Source: Mycobacterium colombiense
Lineage (GTDB): Bacteria; Actinomycetota; Actinomycetes; Mycobacteriales; Mycobacteriaceae
Direction: 5' to 3'
DNA length: 52,494 nt
Assembly: GCF_003284975.1 (NCBI RefSeq)
Contig: NZ_QMEU01000028.1
Coordinates: forward strand, 1 to 52,494
In this document: positions 45,366 through 52,494 of the stretch, one piece after another
Layout: the number at the start of each line of letters is the position of its first letter
Numbering within the stretch: the first letter of the stretch is position 1
Position numbers and translations under genes: made by a program
The notes under the pieces: model-generated
What the model was told of the DNA's origin: nothing
Seen by the model: only the letters and a program-made list of their open reading frames with translations
Databases searched by the model: none

Positions 45366-45465
45366 GGCATGACTGTATTCCGCGGGTGCCGGATCAAGGC
45401 GTCAGCACGATGAAATGCCGTTGACGACCCGGTGTTTCGATGGCCATTGGAGTCCGGCCGGTATG

Positions 45466-45492
45466 GGATAAATAAACTGCTTGATTTAATCC
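45466..45492. promoter_or_regulatory. Inverted repeat in the tetR-P450 operon promoter
   Basis: GGATAAAT (45466-45473) and ATTTAATCC (45484-45492) form an inverted repeat with one extra A in the right arm and a 10-base spacer. It is AT-rich in high-GC surroundings and lies 24 bases before the regulator ATG at 45516. A TAAACT that could be the -10 lies inside it. A likely autoregulatory TetR operator. Confidence 0.55.
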
Positions 45493-45515
45493 GGCGCGGC
45501 GTGTTCACTGAGGCG

Positions 45516-46223
45516 ATGACCGCCGAGCGGGTCGCCCGCTCCGATAGGTCGACAAGCACCCGCGAGGCGATCTTGTCGGCCGCCGAAGTGCTGTTCGCCG
45601 AACGCGGGATGTACGCCGTGTCCAATCGGCAGATCAGCGAAGCGGCGGGGCAGGGCAACAACGCCGCGGCGTGCTACCACTTCGGCACCAGGGTCGACCT
45701 GCTCCGCGCGATCGAGAGCAAGCACCGCGAGCCGATCGAGGAACTGCGGGCCCAGATGCTGGGCGCCATCGGCGATTCGACCGAGCTGCGGGACTGGGTC
45801 GGCGCGCTGGTACGCCCGTTGACCGATCATCTGTCCGCGCTGGGCACCCCGACCTGGTACGCGCGTTTCGCCGCGCAGGCGATGGCCGACCCCACACACC
45901 GGCATGTGGTCACCAAGGACGCCCTGGCGTCGCCGCTGCTGGTCCGCACGCTCGAGGGCATCAACCGGTGCCTGCCGGAGCTACCCAAGCGAGTGCGTGC
46001 CGAACGGATGGTGATGGTGCGCAACCTACTCATGCACACCTGCGCCGAACACGAGGGCGCACTGGCCGAGCACGGACCGCGGTCGCGGTCGGCGTGGCCG
46101 GTGGCCGGCGAGGGGCTGATCGACGCGATCGTCGGCCTCTGGCGCGCGCCGGTCCACGTGGGTGCGGCCGGCGGCCAGCCAGGACACACCACCGCGCAGG
46201 CCGACAACAGAGGAGCACGATGA
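45516..46223 (+). CDS. TetR-family regulator of the P450 operon
   Basis: A 235-residue TetR regulator: DNA-binding domain STREAILSAAEVLFAERGMYAVSNRQISEAAGQGNNAAACYHFGTRVDLLRAI (about 16-70) and a long ligand domain (PTWYARFAAQAMAD, MVRNLLMHTCAEHE). ATG 45516 is chosen over the frame opening at 45432 because the upstream codons overlap the promoter inverted repeat. Its stop overlaps the P450 start by four bases (ATGA), so regulator and enzyme are co-translated, making autoregulation of the whole operon likely. Confidence 0.88.
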   Translation: MTAERVARSDRSTSTREAILSAAEVLFAERGMYAVSNRQISEAAGQGNNAAACYHFGTRVDLLRAIESKHREPIEELRAQMLGAIGDSTELRDWVGALVRPLTDHLSALGTPTWYARFAAQAMADPTHRHVVTKDALASPLLVRTLEGINRCLPELPKRVRAERMVMVRNLLMHTCAEHEGALAEHGPRSRSAWPVAGEGLIDAIVGLWRAPVHVGAAGGQPGHTTAQADNRGAR

Positions 46224-47443
46224 CCGCAGGATCCGCCGCCACCGATATCCCGGAGTTCCCGATGACGCGGGCCCCCGGCTGCCCGTTCGCCCCGCCCCCG
46301 AAGGTGTTGGCGCTCAACGCCGACAAGCAGCTGAGCAGGGTGCGGATCTGGGACGGCAGCACCCCCTGGCTCATCCACGGCTACGACGCGATACGCGCGC
46401 TGTTCACCGATTCGCGCACCAGCGTCGACGACCGGTTGCCTGGCTATCCGCACTGGAACGAAGGCATGCTGGCCACGGTGCACAAGCGCCCACGCTCGGT
46501 GTTCACCTCCGACGCCGAAGAACACACCCGGTTCCGCCGGATGCTGTCTAAACCGTTCACGTTCAAGCGGGTTGAGGCGCTGCGACCGGCGGTCCAGAAG
46601 ATCACCGACGACCACATCGACGCCCTGCTCGCCGGCCCGAAGCCCGGTGACATCGTCAGCACCCTGTCGCTGCCGGTCCCCTCGCTGGTCATCAGCGAAC
46701 TGCTGGGCGTGCCCTATGAGGACGCGGAATTCTTCCAGACTCAGGCCCAGCGGGGCATGGGCCGCTACGCGACCGAGAAGGACACCGCCCAGGGTGCCGC
46801 CTCGTTGGCGAAGTATCTGGCCAACCTGGTGCGGGCGAAAATGCACGACCCGTCCGAGGATCTGGTGTCCGACCTCGCCGAGCGGGTCAATGCCGGCGAG
46901 ATCAGCGTGCGCGAGGCCGCGCAGTTGGCCACCGGTGTGCTGATCGCCGGCCATGAGACCACCGCGAACATGATCAGCCTGAGCATCGCGGCGTTGCTCG
47001 AACATCCCGACCAACGCGCGCTGTTGCACGACACCGACGATCCCAAGGTCATCGCCACCGCGGTCGAAGAGCTGATGCGCTACCTGAGCATCATCCAGAC
47101 CGGGCAGCGCCGAATCGCCGTCGAGGACATCGAGATCGGCGGCGAAACCATCCGCGCCGGTGACGGCATCATCCTCGACGTCGCCCCCGCGAACTGGGAT
47201 GAGCGCCAGTTCCCCAACCCCGACCGGCTGGACCTGCAGCGCGAGGACGGGCCGCACGTCGGGTTCGGCTACGGACGTCATCAGTGCGTGGGTCAGCAGC
47301 TGGCGCGCATGGAGTTGCAGATCGTCCTACCCACCCTGCTGCGCCGCGTCCCGACCCTGCGGCTCGCCGTGCCGCTCGATGAGCTTCCGTTCAAACACGA
47401 CGCGCTGGCCTACGGTCTCTACGAGTTGCCCGTGACATGGTGA
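46220..47443 (+). CDS. Cytochrome P450
   Basis: A 407-residue soluble P450. The oxygen-activation motif is AGHETT, the K-helix ExxR is in EELMRY, and the haem loop [10 protein letters not shown] gives the thiolate Cys356. The style (CPFAPPPKV start, [16 protein letters not shown]) is that of bacterial CYP105/107-like biosynthetic or catabolic enzymes. AGGAG precedes the ATG. It is coupled to TetR upstream and overlaps the SDR downstream by seven bases. No ferredoxin gene is beside it, so redox partners come from elsewhere. Confidence 0.92.
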   Translation: MTAGSAATDIPEFPMTRAPGCPFAPPPKVLALNADKQLSRVRIWDGSTPWLIHGYDAIRALFTDSRTSVDDRLPGYPHWNEGMLATVHKRPRSVFTSDAEEHTRFRRMLSKPFTFKRVEALRPAVQKITDDHIDALLAGPKPGDIVSTLSLPVPSLVISELLGVPYEDAEFFQTQAQRGMGRYATEKDTAQGAASLAKYLANLVRAKMHDPSEDLVSDLAERVNAGEISVREAAQLATGVLIAGHETTANMISLSIAALLEHPDQRALLHDTDDPKVIATAVEELMRYLSIIQTGQRRIAVEDIEIGGETIRAGDGIILDVAPANWDERQFPNPDRLDLQREDGPHVGFGYGRHQCVGQQLARMELQIVLPTLLRRVPTLRLAVPLDELPFKHDALAYGLYELPVTW

Positions 47444-48384
47444 AACCCGATCTCGCGCTGGACGTTCCCGACCTGCGGGGCAGATTCGCCGTCGTGACGG
47501 GGGCCAACAGCGGTCTTGGGTTCGGCCTGGCGAAGCGGCTGTCGGCCGCGGGTGCCGAGGTGGCGCTTGCCGTCCGCGACCGGGCCAAGGGCGAGCGTGC
47601 GGTCGCGGACATCCGCCGCGAGGTGCCGCAGGCCAAGCTCACCATCAGGCAACTCGACCTGTCGTCGCTACCGAGCGTGGCCGGGCTTGCGGAGGTGCTG
47701 ACCGCGGAAGGCCGCCCGATCGACATCCTGATCAACAACGCCGGCGTCATGACGCCGCCACGCCGGCAGCAGACCCGTGACGGCTTCGAATTGCAGTTCG
47801 GCACAAATCATTTGGGGCATTTCGCGCTGACCGGACGGTTGCTGGGCTTGCTGCGGGCGGCGGAGTTTGCGCGGGTGGTGACGGTCAGCAGCCTCGCCGC
47901 GACCCAGGGCAATCTCGACTTCGGCGACGTCAACGCGCAACGCGGCTATAAACCCATGCGGTCGTACGGGGTCGCCAAGCTGGCGCAACTGATGTTCGCC
48001 GTCGAATTGGATCGGCGCAGTCGATGCGGTGGTTGGGGATTGATGTCCAACGCCGCGCACCCGGGTCTGACCAAGACGAACCTGCTCAGCGGCGCGTCGT
48101 ACGGTCGCACCACACCGACCTTGCAGGCCCGGTTGACGCGGCTGACGTGGCGGCTGCTGCCGTTCATGTGGCTCGACATCGACGAGGGCATCAAGCCGAC
48201 GCTGTACGCCGCGGTGTCCCCGGCTGCGCAGGGCGCCACTTACTACGGGCCGCGTGGCTTCTACGAAACGGTCCGGGGCGGTGTCACTTTCGCGGGTGTC
48301 CCGCGGCTGGCGCGCAGCGAGGCCGGCCTGCGCGAGCTGTGGCAGCTCTCCGAACGGCTCACCGGTGTCAGCTATCCCGGTTGA
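47437..48384 (+). CDS. SDR-family oxidoreductase (retinol dehydrogenase-like)
   Basis: A 315-residue SDR with [21 protein letters not shown] for cofactor binding, [19 protein letters not shown], Ser in VVTVSS, and the YGVAK catalytic pair. This set of motifs resembles the retinol dehydrogenase-like subgroup. It overlaps the P450 stop by seven bases and probably oxidises the alcohol made by the P450. The next gene starts 22 bases after its stop. Confidence 0.88.
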   Translation: MVKPDLALDVPDLRGRFAVVTGANSGLGFGLAKRLSAAGAEVALAVRDRAKGERAVADIRREVPQAKLTIRQLDLSSLPSVAGLAEVLTAEGRPIDILINNAGVMTPPRRQQTRDGFELQFGTNHLGHFALTGRLLGLLRAAEFARVVTVSSLAATQGNLDFGDVNAQRGYKPMRSYGVAKLAQLMFAVELDRRSRCGGWGLMSNAAHPGLTKTNLLSGASYGRTTPTLQARLTRLTWRLLPFMWLDIDEGIKPTLYAAVSPAAQGATYYGPRGFYETVRGGVTFAGVPRLARSEAGLRELWQLSERLTGVSYPG

Positions 48385-48406
48385 CCGGTATCGCAACGAA
48401 GGGACG

Positions 48407-49582
48407 ATGATGTCCAGCCCAGCCAAAGCCCTTTACCCCGACGGCGTGATCGGCGCGCCCAAGGATCGCCGCGGTCACGCCGCGGAGTTCAGCACCGGCC
48501 TGCCTGCGGGTACCGAGGTGTTCTCCGCCGACAACCACATCTCGGTGGCCGATGACATCTTCTACCAAGGCTTTCCCGACGAGCTCAAGGAGCAGGCCCC
48601 GCGAATCTGGTATGAGGACGGCGCGTATCTGCTCGGGTCGCCCGGGCAATCCATGGTGGTCGGCGATTTCAGCGCTGTGCTCATGCAATACGACGATCTG
48701 GCCGGGGCGGCCACGAACAACGTCGAAGCCCGGGTTCGCGAGCTCGCCGAGGACGGCGTCGACAGGGAACTGGCCTTCCCCAACGCGGTGCTCGCGCTGT
48801 TCCACCACCCCGACCCCCAGATCCGCGAGCGGATCTTTCGCGTCTACAACGAGCACATCGCCGGCGTTCAGGAACGCTCCGGCGGGCGCTGCTACGGCGT
48901 CGGACTGATCAACTGGTGGGACCCGGCCGGCGCCCGACGCACCTTGGCCGAGCTGAAGTCGTTGGGGCTCACAACGTTTCTGATGCCCATCAGCCCCGGC
49001 AACGATGCCAACGGTCAGCCCATCGACTATTCGAGCGCGGCGATGAGCGCGGTCTGGGACGAGATCGAGGAGGCCGGGCTGCCCGTCACGCACCACATCG
49101 GCGAGAGTCAGCCCAAGTTTCCCAGTGAGGTCAACAGCGTCGCGGTGGCCATGATGGTCAACATCGACTCATTCCGGGAGATGTTCTCCAAGTACATCTT
49201 CGGCGGCATCCTGGACCGGCATCCGCGGCTGCGGATCGGCTGGTTCGAGGGCGGCATCGCGTGGGTGCCGACGGCCCTGCAGGACGCCGAGCATGTGCTG
49301 GTCTCCTACCGGCATATGCTGGCACACGAACCCGAGCGGGAGGTCCGCCATTACTGGGATGAGCACATGTGCGCCTCGTTCATGGTCGATCCGCTGGGGC
49401 TGCGGCAGATCGACGAGATCGGGATCGACAAGGTGATGTGGTCATCCGATTATCCGCACAACGAAAGCACCTTCGGCTATTCGGAGCGTTCCCTGGCCGC
49501 GGTGGTCGACGCCGTCGGTGCGCAGGACGCCGTTCGGGTGGTCGGCGGCAACATCAGGAAGTTCCTGGGGATCTCGGCATGA
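48407..49582 (+). CDS. Amidohydrolase-2/ACMSD-like protein
   Basis: A 391-residue member of the amidohydrolase_2 (ACMSD-like) family, which hydrolyses or decarboxylates small acids. Visible features are the N-terminal SADNHISV (the usual DxHxH metal motif is altered to DNHIS), RELAFPN, THHIGES with histidines in the barrel, GGILDRHPRLRIGWFEGG, and the catalytic aspartate region WSSDYPHNESTF. GAAGGG precedes ATG 48407. Its stop overlaps the next ATG by four bases. Such proteins are numerous in mycobacteria and rarely have a proven substrate. Confidence 0.85.
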   Translation: MMSSPAKALYPDGVIGAPKDRRGHAAEFSTGLPAGTEVFSADNHISVADDIFYQGFPDELKEQAPRIWYEDGAYLLGSPGQSMVVGDFSAVLMQYDDLAGAATNNVEARVRELAEDGVDRELAFPNAVLALFHHPDPQIRERIFRVYNEHIAGVQERSGGRCYGVGLINWWDPAGARRTLAELKSLGLTTFLMPISPGNDANGQPIDYSSAAMSAVWDEIEEAGLPVTHHIGESQPKFPSEVNSVAVAMMVNIDSFREMFSKYIFGGILDRHPRLRIGWFEGGIAWVPTALQDAEHVLVSYRHMLAHEPEREVRHYWDEHMCASFMVDPLGLRQIDEIGIDKVMWSSDYPHNESTFGYSERSLAAVVDAVGAQDAVRVVGGNIRKFLGISA

Positions 49583-50814
49583 CGAACTCGATGGCCGCCC
49601 GCGCCTCGGTGCTCGACGTACCCGATGAGCCGGACTGGGCCCGCATGCGCGTCGAGACCGGAGCGCGGCTGCGATCCGCCATGTCCGAACACGGCGTCGA
49701 CGCGTTGATCCTGCTGATGAACGGCTACGTCGGATACGCGACCGGGGTCAGTTGGCCGCTGTTGGATGCCGGCCTGTCCCACGTCGAGCGTCCGGTCGCC
49801 GTCGTGCTCGCCGACGACGTGCATCCGCACCTGTTCATGCCGTTACGCAGCGGGGCGTCCGCGGAGTACCCGGTGCCCGACGACCACCTGCACGACCCGG
49901 CCTACCTCGAGTTCGATTCCGGCGTCGAGGATTTCGCGCGGAAACTGTCCGATCTCATTCCGCCGGGCGCCGGCGTCGCCGTCGACGAGCTCACCGGCGC
50001 CATGCGCCGCTCGGCGTCCACGCTGTTCCCGGGTGGGCCGCCCACGGACGCGGCGATCGTGCTCGGGGCCGCGCAACTGGTCAAGACCCGCGACGAGCTG
50101 TCCTGTCTTCGCATGGCCGCCCGCATCACCGAAAAGGCGGTCGTCGGCGTGCAGAAGGCGCTGAAGCCGGGCGTACGACAGATCGATCTCTCGGCCGCCT
50201 TCGTTCGGCGGGCGTTCGAACTCGGTGCCACCACCAACATGCTCGAGGCCATCTGGCAGGTGATGCCCAGTTCGCGGGAAGCCGGCGTGTGGACTACGCA
50301 CGGCGATCTTGCGCTGCCGCTGCTGCCCACCGACCGGGAGCTGTCCGCCGGCGACGTCCTGTGGACCGACATCAGCATCACCTACCACGGATACTGTTCG
50401 GACTTCGGCCGCACCTGGATCGTCGGCGAACGGCCCACGCCGCGCCAGCAAGATCAGTTCCGGCAGTGGCGCACGGTCCTGGACGCCGTGCTCGCCGTGA
50501 CCAAAGCCGGTGTAACTTCAGGGGATTTGGCGCGCGCCGCGATCGCGGCCAACGGTGGCCGCAAACCATGGCTGCCGCATTTCTACCTCGGTCACGGTAT
50601 CGGCACCTACCCCGCGGAGGCGCCGATGATCGGAACGGATCTCGGCGAGGAGTTCGACGACAACTTTGTCTTTCCGCCCGGCATGGTGCTGGTTCTGGAG
50701 CCGGTGATGTGGGAGGACGGCACCGGAGGCTACCGCAGTGAGGAGATCGTGGTGATCACCGAAGACGGCTACGCGCCGATCACCGACTACCCGTACACCC
50801 CGTATGGCTACTGA
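49579..50814 (+). CDS. M24-family metallohydrolase (Xaa-Pro peptidase/creatinase fold), intact metal site
   Basis: A 411-residue pita-bread-fold protein with an N-terminal creatinase-like domain (about 20-160) and the catalytic domain. All five metal ligands of the family are in place: D264 (WTDIS), D275 (SDFGRTW), H339 (GHGIG), E374 (LEPVMW) and E388 (YRSEE). It could be a proline peptidase or act on a C-N bond of a small molecule, as ectoine hydrolase does. Coupled upstream (ATGA) to the amidohydrolase; it overlaps by 11 bases the second M24 gene, suggesting a heteromeric complex. Confidence 0.88.
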   Translation: MTNSMAARASVLDVPDEPDWARMRVETGARLRSAMSEHGVDALILLMNGYVGYATGVSWPLLDAGLSHVERPVAVVLADDVHPHLFMPLRSGASAEYPVPDDHLHDPAYLEFDSGVEDFARKLSDLIPPGAGVAVDELTGAMRRSASTLFPGGPPTDAAIVLGAAQLVKTRDELSCLRMAARITEKAVVGVQKALKPGVRQIDLSAAFVRRAFELGATTNMLEAIWQVMPSSREAGVWTTHGDLALPLLPTDRELSAGDVLWTDISITYHGYCSDFGRTWIVGERPTPRQQDQFRQWRTVLDAVLAVTKAGVTSGDLARAAIAANGGRKPWLPHFYLGHGIGTYPAEAPMIGTDLGEEFDDNFVFPPGMVLVLEPVMWEDGTGGYRSEEIVVITEDGYAPITDYPYTPYGY

Positions 50815-51922
50815 AGTCCTGCCCGACGCGCACGAATTGCGCTCGGGCCGAAGGGAACGGGCGCTGTCCCAGATGGCGGAGCACGACCTCGACATCCTGG
50901 TGCTGGGCCGGCAGGCCAACATTCGCTACGTCACGGGCGCGCCGCAGCTATGGATAGCCGGCACACGCCCGTTCGGCCCGATGTGCGTGCTGGTGCGTGC
51001 CACCGGAGGCATCTATCTCAACAGCACCGACGACGAGGGCGTTCCGGAGGAGATCGGCCACGATCACCTGTACGGGTTGGCCTGGAACCCATTGACCCTC
51101 ATCGACGTCCTGAAGAAGATCGAGGGCGCCGAAGCGGCCCGGCGGGTCGGAACCGACGCGATCACACCGACTTTCGCGGCGCTGCTGCCCGAGGCGTTTC
51201 CCAACGCCGAGTTGGTTGACGCCGAGCCGGCCATGCGCGCCGCGCGGCGCATTAAGACGCCGGACGAAGTCGCGGCGATGGGCCAGGCGGTGCGCGTCGC
51301 CGAACACGGACTGGCAGCCGCGCTGAGCGCGTTCGCGCCGGGCGTGTCGGAGCGGACGCTGGCTGGGGTGATGATGGAGGCGATGGCCGCGGGCGGGGTG
51401 AGCACACCGGCGACCCAGGACGCCGCGTGGGTGACGTCGCGCGAACAACCGTGGCGTCGCGCCGCCGCGTCCGAGGCCCGGCCGGGTGACCTCGTCGCGT
51501 TCGCCGCGGGCGCACTGGCGAACGGCTATGTCGCCGAGGTGGGGCGGACCCGGCCGGCCGGCAATACCATCACCGACGAGGTCCGCGCGCTCTTCGAGCG
51601 CTCGGATCTGTTGTACGACAGGATGCTTGCCGCATGTCGCCCCGGCGCGTCCACCCGCGACCTGCTCGCCGCCTACGCGGCGGCCGGTGAGCCGGTGCCG
51701 CCGATGCCGGTCGCGCACGGGCTGGGGTTAGGGTTCGATCCGCCGGTGGTGTCCGAAACGCTCCTGGCCGCGGGCGAACACGACGTGCTCGAGGCGGGGA
51801 TGGTGTTGGCGATCACCGGATATGTGTGGCGCGAGGGCGTCGGCGCGGCGTACCGCCGGGACACGGTCCACATCACCGACAGTGGTGTCGATGTGCTGAC
51901 CACCAGTCCATCGTGGGGCTAG
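50804..51922 (+). CDS. M24-family paralogue with degenerate metal site
   Basis: A 372-residue protein of the same fold. Aligned to its neighbour, four of the five metal-ligand positions differ: Ala234 for Asp, Glu245 for Asp, Thr338 for Glu, and Arg352 for Glu. The histidine is kept (His305 in AHGLGLGF). It is therefore unlikely to bind the usual dinuclear metal site. It may be a regulatory or structural partner, or a metal-independent hydrolase like creatinase, which also keeps the histidine. It starts 11 bases inside the upstream M24 gene and ends the operon. Confidence 0.85.
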   Translation: MATEVLPDAHELRSGRRERALSQMAEHDLDILVLGRQANIRYVTGAPQLWIAGTRPFGPMCVLVRATGGIYLNSTDDEGVPEEIGHDHLYGLAWNPLTLIDVLKKIEGAEAARRVGTDAITPTFAALLPEAFPNAELVDAEPAMRAARRIKTPDEVAAMGQAVRVAEHGLAAALSAFAPGVSERTLAGVMMEAMAAGGVSTPATQDAAWVTSREQPWRRAAASEARPGDLVAFAAGALANGYVAEVGRTRPAGNTITDEVRALFERSDLLYDRMLAACRPGASTRDLLAAYAAAGEPVPPMPVAHGLGLGFDPPVVSETLLAAGEHDVLEAGMVLAITGYVWREGVGAAYRRDTVHITDSGVDVLTTSPSWG

Positions 51923-52037
51923 CTCGGCCAGCCCGTCCCGCTGCTGCCAATTCGCTAGGGCCCTGAAACTCCGAATCCACCTGTACCACTTCAGTTTCAC
52001 TGGCCACAAAACCAGCGTTCTTGTCGGTGGCCTTCGA

Positions 52038-52049
52038 TAGCTTCGGGGT
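52038..52049 (+). promoter_or_regulatory. Leaderless promoter for the 13E12-type gene
   Basis: TAGCTT (52038-52043) is followed by six bases and GTG 52050. The spacing fits a leaderless transcript, and there is no ribosome binding site. An inverted repeat TGAAACT (51964-51970)/AGTTTCA (51993-51999) lies upstream and may mark the end of the previous operon. Confidence 0.5.
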
Positions 52050-52494
52050 GTGAGTGTAGATCCGGAGGCCCTGCTCGCGGCGTTTGACGTCATCGACGCT
52101 GCCTTCGACGATGTGCTCGGGTCGGACTGCGATGCGTTGGCCGCCCGCGACCAGTTGGCGGTATTGGAGCGCTGCGAAAGAGTGCGCCGGCGGTTGCCTG
52201 CTGTCGAGCATCCGCTCATCAATTCCCTTGCCCGCCAGGCCCCCTCCCAGGAGCTCGGCGGCACGGTGGTCCACGCCATCGCCGAGGCGGCCCTGATCAG
52301 CCGCGCCGAAGCCTCCCGGCGCCTCAAGGAGGCAGGCGACCTGGGCCCGCGCCACGGCCTGACCGGCGAACCCATTGCGCCGCTGCTGCCGGCCACCGCC
52401 GCGGGACAACGCCGCGGCGAGCTGGGTGCGGGCCAGGTCGCGGTGATCCGCACGTTCTACCACCAGCTGCCCGGCTGGATAGACATGCCCACCC
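52050..52494 (+). CDS. DUF222/REP13E12-family protein, 5' part
   Basis: The visible 148 codons match the N-terminal DUF222 domain of the mycobacterial 13E12 repeat family: AAFDVIDAAFDDVLG, LAVLERCERVRRRLPAVEHPLINSLARQ, and HAIAEAALISRAEASRRLKEAGDLGPR. Full-length members end in an HNH endonuclease domain, which would lie beyond the window. These genes are multicopy in mycobacteria and their repeats can serve as phage attachment and recombination sites. GTG 52050 fits the leaderless promoter. Confidence 0.88.
   Translation, partial: MSVDPEALLAAFDVIDAAFDDVLGSDCDALAARDQLAVLERCERVRRRLPAVEHPLINSLARQAPSQELGGTVVHAIAEAALISRAEASRRLKEAGDLGPRHGLTGEPIAPLLPATAAGQRRGELGAGQVAVIRTFYHQLPGWIDMPT

Noticed and set aside
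46220..47443. Assignment of the second P450 to CYP144 (Rv1777), which is near this locus in M. tuberculosis
   Set aside because: Length (407 versus about 434 residues as recalled), operon context and distance from the Rv1779c-like gene do not fit.

Overview
The window comes from a slow-growing Mycobacterium. The evidence is high-GC coding sequence, many GTG starts, leaderless TANNNT promoters, a PPE gene, a 13E12-type gene, F420-type enzymes, and above all the edge of an ESX-5 type VII secretion locus, which is known from slow growers. Gene order at the left, read in reverse, matches what I recall of M. tuberculosis Rv1787-Rv1779c: PPE, ferredoxin (Rv1786), cyp143 (Rv1785c), eccC5, eccB5, malQ (Rv1781c), then Rv1780-like and Rv1779c-like genes. 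Here the malQ and Rv1780-like genes are separated by about 4.4 kb carrying five other genes. The remaining ESX-5 genes should lie left of base 1.

Regions. 1-8860: ESX-5 edge with its embedded P450/ferredoxin pair. 9283-12824: malQ, an LLM-type oxidoreductase and a SnoaL-like gene. 13055-16356: a membrane cytochrome b/molybdopterin fusion, a UsfY-like membrane protein, an SRPBCC protein and the Rv1780-like protein. 16585-20664: a DUF4407 membrane protein, an AraC regulator with a TIGR00027-type methyltransferase, and a small ANTAR-like protein. 20921-34000: an accessory catabolic block with a CoA-transferase, a mycofactocin-type SDR, 2-oxoacid-dehydrogenase E1 alpha and beta, a free-standing lipoyl domain, two crotonases that lack both usual catalytic glutamates, an acyl-CoA synthetase, a Rieske oxygenase, a KstD-like flavoprotein and a cobalt-type nitrile hydratase with its activator. 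34277-41918: a DEAD-box helicase, methyltransferase, two TetR regulators, a D-aminoacylase-type amidohydrolase, a small membrane protein, a cutinase and an SDR. 42775-45365: a SigF-like sigma factor, a lipoprotein, a DUF2231 membrane protein and a Ddn-like protein. 45516-51922: a tightly coupled operon of TetR, P450, SDR, amidohydrolase and two M24-family proteins, the second with most metal ligands lost. 52050-end: a truncated DUF222/13E12 gene.

The parts most likely to be undescribed are the 20.9-34.0 kb catabolic block, whose parts list fits no pathway I can name, and the 45.5-51.9 kb P450/M24 operon. On the DNA level the clearest unexplained structure is a set of four GTTCA boxes at exactly 21-bp spacing upstream of the PPE gene.
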